From a virus: a stretch of DNA of 20,365 bases. The notes under the pieces are model-generated. The model did no database searches and was not told the DNA's origin. It saw nothing but the letters and a program-made list of their open reading frames with translations. Position 1 is the stretch's first letter. Each line of letters begins with the position of its first letter. The DNA lies in the IMG/VR virus record IMGVR_UViG_3300008448_006361, positions 1 to 20,365 of that record. The stretch is one strand, 5' to 3'. Made by a program: the position numbers and the translations under genes. Positions 10,643 to 17,036 of this stretch are shown here, one piece after another.

Positions 10643-11027
10643 TGGTTGTCAAAAGATGACTGTTATATGGAAGAACCATGAGGGATTCAAATACTGTAAA
10701 TATTGCTGGAGTTGCCAAAAAGCCATTAATAGTGACAGTTCACAGAAACCAAACGACTACAAAGTCCCTCAGGTATCTTCCAAAAGAAAAAAGAAAGATG
10801 CTGAGTACCTCAAGTTGAGAGAAAGGTTCCTCACTGAAAATCCAATATGTCAGGTCTCTGTAGCCGGTTGTATGAATGGTAGTACTGATGTGCACCATAC
10901 ATATGCCGGCTCTAACAGGGATGCCTTCTATTTAGTACAGTCAACTTGGTTGTCTGTGTGTAGAAACTGTCATAATTGGGTGCATGAAAATCCTGCAGAG
11001 GCTAGAATACTGAACTACTTAAAATAA
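10620..11027 (+). CDS. HNH-type zinc-binding protein
   Basis: A 135-aa protein with two zinc sites. N-terminal cysteines at 7, 10, 26 and 29 form a zinc ribbon; after a basic linker (SSKRKKKDAEY), the C-terminal half carries CQVSVAGC (77-84), DVHHTY (90-95) and CRNCHNWVH (114-122). The His-His pair, Asn119 and His122 are placed as in HNH nucleases, with C77/C84 and C114/C117 as the structural zinc site. Similar proteins are frequent in Bacteroidota phages and related to NinG-type recombination proteins. It lies next to ParB-like and helicase genes, which fits DNA recombination or nicking. Nuclease activity is inferred. Confidence 0.8.
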   Translation: MIKLKECDGCQKMTVIWKNHEGFKYCKYCWSCQKAINSDSSQKPNDYKVPQVSSKRKKKDAEYLKLRERFLTENPICQVSVAGCMNGSTDVHHTYAGSNRDAFYLVQSTWLSVCRNCHNWVHENPAEARILNYLK

Positions 11028-11042
11028 TATGATTTAAAACTT

Positions 11043-11789
11043 ATGATTATGAAGATGATTGGAAAAGATCTTAAGATCAAACACACAACAACTTATTCAA
11101 CTTTCTCTGTATTACCTATGAACAGAGGTATTGATAGCAAACATGTACAGAAAATGATTACAAGTCTTAGACTACAAGGCTGTGTTAGAGTAGTAATATG
11201 TTGTAGGACTAACATTATTGAAGGTGAATGGAAAACCTACATTATTGATGGTCAGCATATGGCTACTGCATTAGAAAGAGAAGGGGCACCAATTCCTTAT
11301 ATTGAGGTTGAGATTACATCTGAAGAAGATCTTATTGAAAAGATGGCATATCTTAATAACTCATCTAAGTCTTGGGACATGATGAACTTTATCAATGCTT
11401 GGAAAATGATCCGCCCAGACTACATGAAGTTGTTTAAGTGGAAGAACATGTATGACATTGAGATTACCATGTTAGCAATTATTGGTGTTAACAATACTGC
11501 AATTCAAAAAAGTACTGGAGTAATTAAAACAGGAAACTTCAAAATTACTAATCCAAATGCAGAAGATATGTGTAAAGCATTCAATGATATCTTCTTAAAG
11601 ATTGGTAAGTCTGACAGAGCTGTTAAGTTTCAGTTTTTGAATGCATTCATGCAAGCATACAATCCAAAGTATGACCATAACAAAACCATGGCTGCTATTG
11701 ACAAACACCTTAAAACTGTTAAGTTGATGGCTATTGGTGATGAGACTGGTGCATTTATTAGAAAACAAATATTTAAACTTCCAAAGTAA
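11043..11789 (+). CDS. ParB/Srx-like domain protein
   Basis: A 248-aa protein. The N-terminal 90 residues match the ParB-type N-terminal fold: a start like LPMNRGIDSKHVQKMITSLR, a strand (VRVVICCRTN) and the signature YIIDGQHMATALEREG (66-81), where DGQH replaces the usual GxRR/DGhHR motif, then PYIEVEI. The remaining 150 residues are helical and may bind DNA. ParB-type domains bind CTP or nick DNA; which applies here is unknown. MKMIG at 11049 is an alternative start. The stop shares its last base with the start of the helicase gene, so the two are coupled. Confidence 0.75.
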   Translation: MIMKMIGKDLKIKHTTTYSTFSVLPMNRGIDSKHVQKMITSLRLQGCVRVVICCRTNIIEGEWKTYIIDGQHMATALEREGAPIPYIEVEITSEEDLIEKMAYLNNSSKSWDMMNFINAWKMIRPDYMKLFKWKNMYDIEITMLAIIGVNNTAIQKSTGVIKTGNFKITNPNAEDMCKAFNDIFLKIGKSDRAVKFQFLNAFMQAYNPKYDHNKTMAAIDKHLKTVKLMAIGDETGAFIRKQIFKLPK

Positions 11790-12880
11790 TGGATAGACAA
11801 GACATCCAATTTGAGGCACTGTCTGCAACTGATGGTAAACAGAAATGTTCTGTTGTATTAGGCACAGGGGTCGGTAAGACCCTTGTTGGCCTAAACTATA
11901 TTAACAGGAATTCAACTCCGTTAATGAAGGTACTGGTTGTAGCACCAAAGAAATCAATATTCCAGTCATGGAAAGATGATGCGGTCAAGTTTGATATGCA
12001 ACATCTATTAGGTAGAATTGTATTTACTACTTACCTCAGCTTGAATAAGTATAAGCCTGGTGACTTTGATATGGTCTGTTTGGATGAATGTCATTCCTTG
12101 CTAGATAGTCACAGAGGCTTTTTACAATTATATAAAGGGAAGATACTGGGTTTAACCGGTACTCCTCCCAAGTATAAAGATTCAGAGAAAGGTAAGTTAG
12201 TAAATGAATTCTGTCCTGTAGCATATACTTTCAAAGCAGATGATGCTATAGAAAATGGGATACTCAATGATTATCAGATCATTGTACACCAGCTAGAGCT
12301 TGATACTAATAAAACCTACCCTGTAGCAATGAAAACTAAAACTTTCAAAACTTCAGAGTATGACAATTACAAGTACTGGTCTAACAGACTAGAAACAAGT
12401 TCTGGACCTGTGCATATACTCAGAGTTATGCGCATGAAGGCAATGATGGAGTATCCAACTAAAGAAAGGTATGCTAAGAAACTAATGGAGTTTATTACTA
12501 CCAAATGTATTCTTTTTGCTAATACTCAAGAGCAAGCTGATAGGCTGTGTCAACATAGTTATCATAGTAACAATTCTGAATCTGAGATTAACTTAGAAAT
12601 GTTCAAGAAAGGTACTATAACTAAACTATCCACAGTACTACAGCTTAATGAGGGTGTTAACATACCTAATCTTAGACAAGGTATCATTATGCATGCATAT
12701 GGTAATGAGAGAAAAGCTTCTCAGAGAATAGGTAGATTACTCCGCCTTAATCCTGATGAGAAAGCTATTGTCCATATACTATGTTATATGGGTACTGTAG
12801 ATGAGAGATGGGTTAAAGAAGCTCTTGAAACATTTGATCAGAGTAAAATACTCTGGAAAGATTACGGAATAAAACTATAA
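11789..12880 (+). CDS. SF2 DEAD/H-box-type DNA helicase (ATPase)
   Basis: A 363-aa two-domain motor. Motif I GTGVGKT (25-31), Ia VVAPKKSIFQSW (50-61), II DECH (99-102), III TGTP (123-126), and in the second RecA domain QLNEGVNIPNLRQGI (motif V region) and QRIGRLLRL (motif VI, 312-320, with arginine fingers). ATP hydrolysis drives DNA unwinding or translocation, as in the RecG/UvsW/Type III Res families. It has no extra nuclease or zinc domain. It is coupled to the ParB-like gene upstream and the ClpS-like gene starts two bases downstream. Likely role: replication fork or recombination intermediate processing. Family call is secure; substrate is inferred. Confidence 0.93.
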   Translation: MDRQDIQFEALSATDGKQKCSVVLGTGVGKTLVGLNYINRNSTPLMKVLVVAPKKSIFQSWKDDAVKFDMQHLLGRIVFTTYLSLNKYKPGDFDMVCLDECHSLLDSHRGFLQLYKGKILGLTGTPPKYKDSEKGKLVNEFCPVAYTFKADDAIENGILNDYQIIVHQLELDTNKTYPVAMKTKTFKTSEYDNYKYWSNRLETSSGPVHILRVMRMKAMMEYPTKERYAKKLMEFITTKCILFANTQEQADRLCQHSYHSNNSESEINLEMFKKGTITKLSTVLQLNEGVNIPNLRQGIIMHAYGNERKASQRIGRLLRLNPDEKAIVHILCYMGTVDERWVKEALETFDQSKILWKDYGIKL

Positions 12881-12882
12881 TT

Positions 12883-13122
12883 ATGGAACTACCTGAAGAT
12901 CACAAACTCATCTTGTATAATGATGAGACTAATAGTTTCCCTTATGTTATGGCATGTCTTGTTAGATTCTGTGGACATGAACCACAACAAGCAGAACAAT
13001 GTGCTTTAGTTGCTGATCTTGTAGGTCAGTGTACTGTAAAACATGGCTGTTGGGCACAAATATCAACAATGGCAGAACTTCTTGAAAGTGTTGGCTTAAC
13101 TGTTAAAATATCAACATTGTGA
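12883..13122 (+). CDS. clpS: ClpS-like N-degron adaptor
   Basis: A 79-aa protein that covers nearly the whole ClpS core. LYNDETNSFPYVMACL (11-26) matches ClpS L.NDd.t..eyV...L, AEQCALVADLVGQC matches A..la..vH..G, and LLESVGLTVKI matches the C-terminal L...gl.l. Asn13 and Asp14, the equivalents of E. coli N34/D35 that hold the substrate N-terminal amine, are kept. The third pocket residue, His66 in E. coli, falls on Asp45. ClpS brings proteins with N-terminal Leu, Phe, Tyr or Trp to ClpAP; this version could redirect or block that. The stop overlaps the GTG start of the next gene. Confidence 0.8.
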   Translation: MELPEDHKLILYNDETNSFPYVMACLVRFCGHEPQQAEQCALVADLVGQCTVKHGCWAQISTMAELLESVGLTVKISTL

Positions 13123-13388
13123 AAGCAATATGTATTGACAGCAGCAATAAGCCTGCTAAAATTCCTGTAGAACAGTGGATTAAACAAGGAGAAACCTACA
13201 CCATTATCAAAGTAGTAAAGATGGGGTTACAGGACGGCAGATATGGTGTGCTTCTAAAAGAGGTACAAATGTCTGCTGACTGTTTTCCATATGAATACTA
13301 TGATGCTGATAGGTTTGTGCCTTTGGATGACAGAGTTGCCAACATGGAAGAAGAATCTGTTAAAGAAGCTGACTTAGAATTAATTTAA
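13119..13388 (+). CDS. Conserved-looking protein of 89 aa, unknown function
   Basis: An 89-aa protein starting at GTG, which overlaps the TGA of the ClpS-like gene (GTGA). ICIDSSNKPAKIPVEQWIKQ (4-23) followed by GETYTIIKVVKMGLQDG and YGVLLKEVQM reads as a small beta-barrel, and FPYEYYDADRFVPLDD precedes an acidic tail. I recall this ICID.SNKP..IP..WIK pattern from small hypothetical proteins of Bacteroidota phages. Function unknown; beta-barrel with acidic tail could be a protein-interaction domain. Confidence 0.83.
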   Translation: MKAICIDSSNKPAKIPVEQWIKQGETYTIIKVVKMGLQDGRYGVLLKEVQMSADCFPYEYYDADRFVPLDDRVANMEEESVKEADLELI

Positions 13389-13390
13389 TT

Positions 13391-13825
13391 ATGGAAGATT
13401 ATACAAAGGAGGAAGTTATAAAAGAACTTGGTTCTTTAGACCAAAAGACCCGTAAGAGAAATGTTGTTGATCAAAGAAGCTATTTAATTGGTATTTTACA
13501 TCAAAAATTTGGTCTATCAGAACATGCAATTGCAAAATTAACAGGACTTAAAAGAGAAAAAGTAAACTACAATAGAAGATTACCAGTTCAATTTAAGGAT
13601 GATATTGCATATAAAAAAAATGTATATGTATATGCTCAATTGTTTCCTTTTGACTTTAGTAAAAGTTATGCTATTAAATCACAAAGACAGAAAACAATAC
13701 AAATAGTTGTTGATGATAAACTGTTTAAGAAATTGACTTTAGTTAGAGATTTATTTGGACACACAGATGTTAGAACTACAGTTGCACATTTACTTGAAAA
13801 ATCTATGAAATTATGGGCAGAATAA
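13391..13825 (+). CDS. DNA-binding protein: N-terminal HTH and C-terminal RHH-like region
   Basis: A 144-aa basic protein. Residues about 31-60 (SYLIGILHQKFGLSEHAIAK, then LTGLKREKVNYN) have the spacing of a helix-turn-helix resembling the DnaA C-terminal domain or an RNA polymerase sigma region 4. Residues 103-142 (IQIVVDDKLFKKLTLVRDLF, then VRTTVAHLLEKSMKL) look like a ribbon-helix-helix: a strand followed by two helices. One protein with two DNA-binding modules in the replication block suggests a repressor, origin-binding or promoter-switch factor. Its own operators cannot be pinpointed. Confidence 0.72.
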   Translation: MEDYTKEEVIKELGSLDQKTRKRNVVDQRSYLIGILHQKFGLSEHAIAKLTGLKREKVNYNRRLPVQFKDDIAYKKNVYVYAQLFPFDFSKSYAIKSQRQKTIQIVVDDKLFKKLTLVRDLFGHTDVRTTVAHLLEKSMKLWAE

Positions 13826-14082
13826 AAGAAATATACATGCGTGTCATGCATGAGAATGATGGTCAGGTTCCAGAAGAAATGACCATTGCAGATATGGCTA
13901 ACATGAAAGAATTAGAAATTTATAATTGGGAAGAGTATGAAAGAGAACAAGAGAAACTTAGACTATTCAGAGCTAAACAGGAAAATCCAAGAGAGATTAC
14001 AAAGGTTGCAGAAGTTAAAGAATTCTGGGAAGAAGAACTCAGAAAAGGCAAACTCAGAAGACTTGCAAAGGGTGAACAATGA
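13813..14082 (+). CDS. Charged helical protein, unknown function
   Basis: An 89-aa protein overlapping the HTH gene by 13 bases. It is nearly all charged helix: MANMKELEIYNWEEYEREQE, then EKLRLFRAKQEN and EFWEEELRKGKLRRLAKGEQ. The high Glu/Lys/Arg content and absence of Pro/Gly suggest a long coiled coil, possibly a partner of the HTH protein. MHENDG at 13849 is an alternative start. No motif recognised. Confidence 0.78.
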   Translation: MGRIKEIYMRVMHENDGQVPEEMTIADMANMKELEIYNWEEYEREQEKLRLFRAKQENPREITKVAEVKEFWEEELRKGKLRRLAKGEQ

Positions 14083-14267
14083 GGAAGGAGACTAAAATCA
14101 TCATGGTACTCTGTGCTATTGTATGGATACCAATTATTTTGTATCTTGTTCAACCTAAACCAGTTGCAAAGAAGGAAACTTATAAATTTGTAAAGGTTAA
14201 GGATTGGTCTAAGACTGCAAAAGGATATAGATTAGGTTACTTGAACCATTTGTACAACACCAAATGA
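14079..14267 (+). CDS. Small N-terminally anchored membrane protein
   Basis: A 62-aa protein. The ATGA overlap with the previous gene sets the start. A membrane segment at about 7-24 (IIMVLCAIVWIPIILYLV) follows the basic MRKETK, then a basic tail rich in Lys (KKETYKFVKVKDWSKTAKGY). By the positive-inside rule the tail could be periplasmic or, if a reverse anchor, cytoplasmic. First of a run of tiny membrane-protein genes. Function unknown. Confidence 0.78.
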   Translation: MRKETKIIMVLCAIVWIPIILYLVQPKPVAKKETYKFVKVKDWSKTAKGYRLGYLNHLYNTK

Positions 14268-14452
14268 AACACTTTATTAAATATACCTTGGTATGGATAA
14301 GCCAAAACTTGTCCATACCTTTTTGGATGGTAGGTCATGTACACCTTAGTATGAATGTATACAAAGACATACATGAGATACTTATGTCCATGGGTATGAA
14401 TATAATTGTGTTAATAGGGTTTATTATTGATTACATAGAATCAAAAAAATAA
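14264..14452 (+). CDS. Small membrane protein
   Basis: A 62-aa protein starting MKHFIKYTLVWISQNLSIPF, overlapping the upstream stop by four bases (ATGA). Two hydrophobic stretches are present, about 5-30 and about 40-58 (MGMNIIVLIGFIIDYI), with a His-containing link (VGHVHLSMNVYKDIHEIL). A two-pass membrane protein is likely. Could be holin-like by size and topology, but it lies among replication genes; no identification. Confidence 0.75.
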   Translation: MKHFIKYTLVWISQNLSIPFWMVGHVHLSMNVYKDIHEILMSMGMNIIVLIGFIIDYIESKK

Positions 14453-14458
14453 AATATT

Positions 14459-14644
14459 ATGAATAAGTCAATAGCATTAGTAGCAGTAATTTACACTGTT
14501 CTTATTTTTGGAGAATTAAGATGTTTGTATAAAACCATTACCTGTAACTGGGATCCTATTGGTAAAGCTGAGATAGTTTATACTATAGGTACATTTACAG
14601 GTGCTGGGGTTATTATTGGGTACTTTAATATTGAAGATAAATAA
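14459..14644 (+). CDS. Small two-pass membrane protein
   Basis: A 61-aa protein with hydrophobic segments at about 5-22 (IALVAVIYTVLIFGEL) and about 40-56 (YTIGTFTGAGVIIGYF), joined by a Cys-containing loop (RCLYKTITCNWDPIGKAE), and ending in a polar tail. The layout is that of a small hairpin membrane protein. It follows the previous stop by six bases with the ATTATG start context used throughout this phage. Function unknown. Confidence 0.77.
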   Translation: MNKSIALVAVIYTVLIFGELRCLYKTITCNWDPIGKAEIVYTIGTFTGAGVIIGYFNIEDK

Positions 14645-14654
14645 CCTTTAAGCA

Positions 14655-14819
14655 ATGAGTGAACAAGAAACAGGATGGATAAGTGCTCTTATTAAGTGTG
14701 ACTTATGCGGGTATGAATCATTATCAGTACACCATGAGTCATCTGATAAATTAGAGTGTGCCAACTGTGGGAATATGTCTCACTTTGAAGTATTAAAATA
14801 TTATACAGAAGAAGAATGA
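14655..14819 (+). CDS. Small zinc-ribbon protein (54 aa)
   Basis: An ORF of 54 codons. Two CxxC pairs, CDLC (15-18) and CANC (35-38), 16 residues apart, match a zinc ribbon. Between them, YESLSVHHESSDKLE supplies the strands. The end overlaps the start of the next gene (ATGA), which supports translation. Zinc ribbons of this kind bind DNA or RNA polymerase, or serve as partner-binding modules; the target is unknown. Confidence 0.78.
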   Translation: MSEQETGWISALIKCDLCGYESLSVHHESSDKLECANCGNMSHFEVLKYYTEEE

Positions 14820-15010
14820 AATATGAACTAAATGTAAAATCAGACCATTGGAGAAGCTGCTACACTATCCGTTTGAAGTATCCTTCTGGTGTAGAAAAGT
14901 ACAGAACCAATAGGCTACCAAAAGATGAATTTGAAAAGATGTTGAACTACACAAATGAGGATTGGGAAAACTATCTCAATACTTCAGAAAACTATAATCT
15001 AGTAAAATGA
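14816..15010 (+). CDS. Small protein of 64 aa, unknown function
   Basis: A 64-aa protein starting MKYELNVKSDHWRSCYTIRL. The N-terminal half alternates as beta strands (NVKSDHWRSCYTIRLKYPSG, then VEKYRTN), the C-terminal half is a charged helix (PKDEFEKMLNYTNEDWENYL). Both ends overlap neighbours by ATGA. The size and the strand-helix layout suggest a small single-domain binding protein. No family recognised. Confidence 0.8.
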   Translation: MKYELNVKSDHWRSCYTIRLKYPSGVEKYRTNRLPKDEFEKMLNYTNEDWENYLNTSENYNLVK

Positions 15011-15126
15011 AAAATCAACAAGAACGCAGAGAAGAAATGGGAGCTTATGCTACTATGTTAGTAGTAGGAGCTGTGTCATTAGTATTAATTGGTGTCTTAT
15101 TAAAGACACTCTTTAATTTATTTTAG
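15007..15126 (+). CDS. Tiny single-pass membrane protein (39 aa)
   Basis: An ORF of 39 codons that overlaps the preceding stop (ATGA). Charged start MKNQQERREEMG, then one membrane segment of about 21 residues (MLVVGAVSLVLIGVLLKTLF). The clean charged-then-hydrophobic layout and the coupling at the 5' end make it likely to be real, although it is too short for default gene finders. Topology is N-in by charge. Function unknown. Confidence 0.68.
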   Translation: MKNQQERREEMGAYATMLVVGAVSLVLIGVLLKTLFNLF

Positions 15127-15127
15127 C

Positions 15128-15214
15128 ATGGACAATTATCCAAAATGGGTAAACAATCTTGTTTACTTTTTAGCAGGTATTGGTTTTTATGGAGTATTAT
15201 TGCATTTTTTATAG
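15128..15214 (+). CDS. Possible 28-aa membrane peptide
   Basis: The ORF starts two bases after the previous stop (TAGCATG) and ends in TAG two bases before the ATG at 15217. Translation is MDNYPKWVNNLVYFLAGIG followed by FYGVLLHFL, one hydrophobic helix. An overlapping longer ORF in another frame begins at 15145 and is also hydrophobic here; the tight spacing at both ends favours this reading, but neither is proven. Confidence 0.45.
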   Translation: MDNYPKWVNNLVYFLAGIGFYGVLLHFL

Positions 15215-15216
15215 TT

Positions 15217-15405
15217 ATGCCTGACATGTCAATTTGCACCGGAGAAGAGTGCCCTTTAAGAAATACTTGTTACAGATATAGAGCTAATGCAAGTACGTTA
15301 ATGCAATATTATTTTACAGAAGTTCCTTATAATGTAGAAGAAGATAAGTGTGACTTTTATTATCCACTTAGACAGAAACAAGAAAACAACTTAAATCTAG
15401 AATAA
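15217..15405 (+). CDS. Small Cys-rich protein with CPxxxxCYRY motif
   Basis: A 62-aa protein starting MPDMSICTGEECPLRNTCYR. Four cysteines (7, 12, 18, 45) and the CxGxxCPxxxxCYRY pattern probably bind zinc; I recall this pattern in small proteins of Bacteroidota phages. The body has MQYYFTEVPYNVEEDKCDFY. An in-frame ATG at 15145 would add 24 residues with a hydrophobic segment; I prefer 15217 because family-like proteins begin near the first Cys and a 28-aa ORF in another frame fills the space. The stop overlaps the next start (TAATG). Confidence 0.72.
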   Translation: MPDMSICTGEECPLRNTCYRYRANASTLMQYYFTEVPYNVEEDKCDFYYPLRQKQENNLNLE

Positions 15406-15584
15406 TGAGTGTAAACAAGAAAGACTACAAAGTAGTAGAAGTAACAGATGATCACATGACTTGGTATTTAGTAAAGAAAAAGTTTTTATGGTTCTTTTGG
15501 AAGACCATTAAAAACAATTCTGGTTCACAAATGCGTTATACTTCAAGAAAAGGTGCACAATCCTACATTAACTTCCTAAAGTAA
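15405..15584 (+). CDS. Small basic protein of 59 aa, unknown function
   Basis: A 59-codon ORF starting MSVNKKDYKVVEVTDDHM. It is basic and aromatic, with TWYLVKKKFLWFFWKTIKNN and a basic end (SQMRYTSRKGAQSYINFLK). The hydrophobic-basic stretch could be an amphipathic membrane-contacting helix or a nucleic-acid-binding strand. Coupled upstream by TAATG and followed by the next ATG after three bases. No family recognised. Confidence 0.75.
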   Translation: MSVNKKDYKVVEVTDDHMTWYLVKKKFLWFFWKTIKNNSGSQMRYTSRKGAQSYINFLK

Positions 15585-15587
15585 TTA

Positions 15588-16175
15588 ATGGGTGTTAGGA
15601 GAAGTCATGCTGAGATAAGACATGATACTCTAGAAGCTTTTTTACCAACACTTTTTGGAATTAAGAGAGTAAGTCACGGCATCAAAAAACATATGATATA
15701 TGTTTTTAAGGATTTTGGTACCCCTATATTAAGTTTAGCCACAAACTATGCCTACAGAGAAATGGATAAAGATATTAGAACAGCAATGGAAGCTTTGACA
15801 GCAGAAATTGCAGCAGAGCATTATGAGATTACACAAAATGTAGATAGCAATTTAAACTACCTGTGGTATATGTATCACAAGGGTAGTAAAGCAGGTACAT
15901 TCAGACCATTTGTTTATATGGCTGAGTTACAGTTGCTAAAGAAAATGGGTTATACTAATGACCTTGAAGCAAAGAATATGATCAAGATGCTTGAGTCCTC
16001 AGATGAGGATAACATACATATGGTTACTCTTGCTATCAAGAATTACAGAGACCTGAGAATTCAAGAACATGGTTTATACAGTAAAGTAAACAAAGACTAC
16101 TGGGATGTTGCCAAGAATTATGCCTTTGAGATTTTAAATCATGAGGTATTCACTACAACAATGGCAGTTAAGTAA
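15588..16175 (+). CDS. Protein of 195 aa, unknown function
   Basis: A 195-aa, mostly helical soluble protein. It starts MGVRRSHAEIRHDTLEAFLP and includes FGIKRVSHGIKKHMIYVFKD, an Asp/Glu-rich helix (AYREMDKDIRTAMEALTAEI), an aromatic WYMYHKGSKAGTFRPF section, and LLKKMGYTNDLEAKNM. No Walker, HNH or nuclease motif is visible. Its place between the tiny-protein cluster and the NinB-like gene suggests DNA metabolism. The next small ORF begins on its last base. Confidence 0.86.
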   Translation: MGVRRSHAEIRHDTLEAFLPTLFGIKRVSHGIKKHMIYVFKDFGTPILSLATNYAYREMDKDIRTAMEALTAEIAAEHYEITQNVDSNLNYLWYMYHKGSKAGTFRPFVYMAELQLLKKMGYTNDLEAKNMIKMLESSDEDNIHMVTLAIKNYRDLRIQEHGLYSKVNKDYWDVAKNYAFEILNHEVFTTTMAVK

Positions 16176-16351
16176 TGGCAAATGTAGTAGTAGAACACAT
16201 AGTAAAGGAAATAAGGTTAGATAATAAGGACATAGAAATAATGAGTCCAAAAATTATAGCTGGCTATGTTATGTATAAATACAAATGCAGTCCTTATTTA
16301 GCCAAACAAATTGCTAAAAAATTAACAAATGTTCACAGTAAAACTAGTTAA
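16175..16351 (+). CDS. Small protein of 58 aa, unknown function
   Basis: A 58-codon ORF starting at the final A of the preceding TAA (TAATG). It runs MANVVVEHIVKEIRLDNKDI and ends with a helical basic part (SPYLAKQIAKKLTNV). It overlaps the following gene by 23 bases in another frame. Basic and helical, so it may bind nucleic acid or a partner. Coupling on both sides supports it; no family recognised. Confidence 0.7.
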   Translation: MANVVVEHIVKEIRLDNKDIEIMSPKIIAGYVMYKYKCSPYLAKQIAKKLTNVHSKTS

Positions 16352-16706
16352 AGAAGGTGGTAAGTTAGTTTACCCTGATGACAAGTCAAAACTGAGTTAT
16401 CAAATATTTCTGGATAAGCTTTCTGAAGGTCAGAAAGTTGAAATGTATATTGGTCTAGCAGATACAGACCACAGTGTAGCACAATTGGCTAAAGTGCATG
16501 CATGTATTAGAGAATTAGCCAAAGAATCTGGCTATACTTTTGATGAAATGAAAATGATTATCAAAAGACAATCCGGCCTATGCTATGATGGCGGAGATGC
16601 TGAGTATTGCAAGTCATTTGCTGACTGCAGTAAAGATGAATTAGCTTTGGCTATTGAAGCTTGTATTCAATTAGGTAGAGAGAATTGGAATCTTAATCTG
16701 GCTTAG
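16329..16706 (+). CDS. NinB-like recombination protein (tentative)
   Basis: A 125-aa protein. FLDKLSEGQKVEMYIGLADT, then AQLAKVHACIRELAKESGYT, then FDEMKMIIKRQSGL, and near the end KSFADCSKDELALAIEACIQ resemble the plan of NinB/Orf-type recombination-mediator proteins (short L..L.eG..v.v.i, then ..QN..lHa.lreia...G.t.dEmk..ik). Such proteins help RecA-like recombination load onto single-stranded DNA. Its 3' end overlaps the converging minus-strand gene by 14 bases. Similarity is by eye and could be to a related helical family instead. Confidence 0.55.
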   Translation: MFTVKLVKEGGKLVYPDDKSKLSYQIFLDKLSEGQKVEMYIGLADTDHSVAQLAKVHACIRELAKESGYTFDEMKMIIKRQSGLCYDGGDAEYCKSFADCSKDELALAIEACIQLGRENWNLNLA

Positions 16707-17004
16707 GAGCTACATAGCCTTCATCTGTAGGCTCTAGTATTTCCTTTTCTAAATACAAGTCAGCATCTTTTGCTTGTTTTTCAATTTCTGCAAGTAAGAT
16801 TGTAAGTGTGTGAAAAGATCTTTGAAGATCATCTAAGTCTTGATACTGTTTAGTCATGCAAGCTTTGATATATTCTTCTGTACCTTCTTTTGGCATTTGA
16901 CTGTACAAGTAAAAAGCAACAGCTTTTGTCATCAAGTAGAAGTTCTTATTAACTTGAATTGATACAATTGCATCATCTTTTAGCTCTTTGGTTTTAATTG
17001 CCAT
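16693..17004 (-). CDS. Lone minus-strand protein of 103 aa, unknown function
   Basis: A 103-aa acidic, helical protein, the only minus-strand gene in the rightward replication block. MAIKTKELKDDAIVSIQVNK opens with strand-like character, followed by YLMTKAVAFYLYSQMP, EEYIKACMTKQYQDLDDLQR, and a charged end (EIEKQAKDADLYLEKEILEP, then TDEGYVAPKPD). Its stop overlaps the end of the NinB-like gene, and its start is 32 bases from the divergent uracil-DNA glycosylase start, so both promoters share that space. I recall similar oppositely oriented genes in crAss-like phages. No function known. Confidence 0.82.
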   Translation of the reverse strand: MAIKTKELKDDAIVSIQVNKNFYLMTKAVAFYLYSQMPKEGTEEYIKACMTKQYQDLDDLQRSFHTLTILLAEIEKQAKDADLYLEKEILEPTDEGYVAPKPD

Positions 17005-17036
17005 AACAGATTATTTTAAACAAATTTACTATAAAT
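17005..17036. promoter_or_regulatory. 32-bp divergent promoter space
   Basis: This is the only sequence between the minus-strand start and the uracil-DNA glycosylase start. It is almost all A/T (AAATTTACTATAAATATG at the right end). It must carry both translation starts and probably at least one promoter; no GTTGCARC box is seen. Confidence 0.4.
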
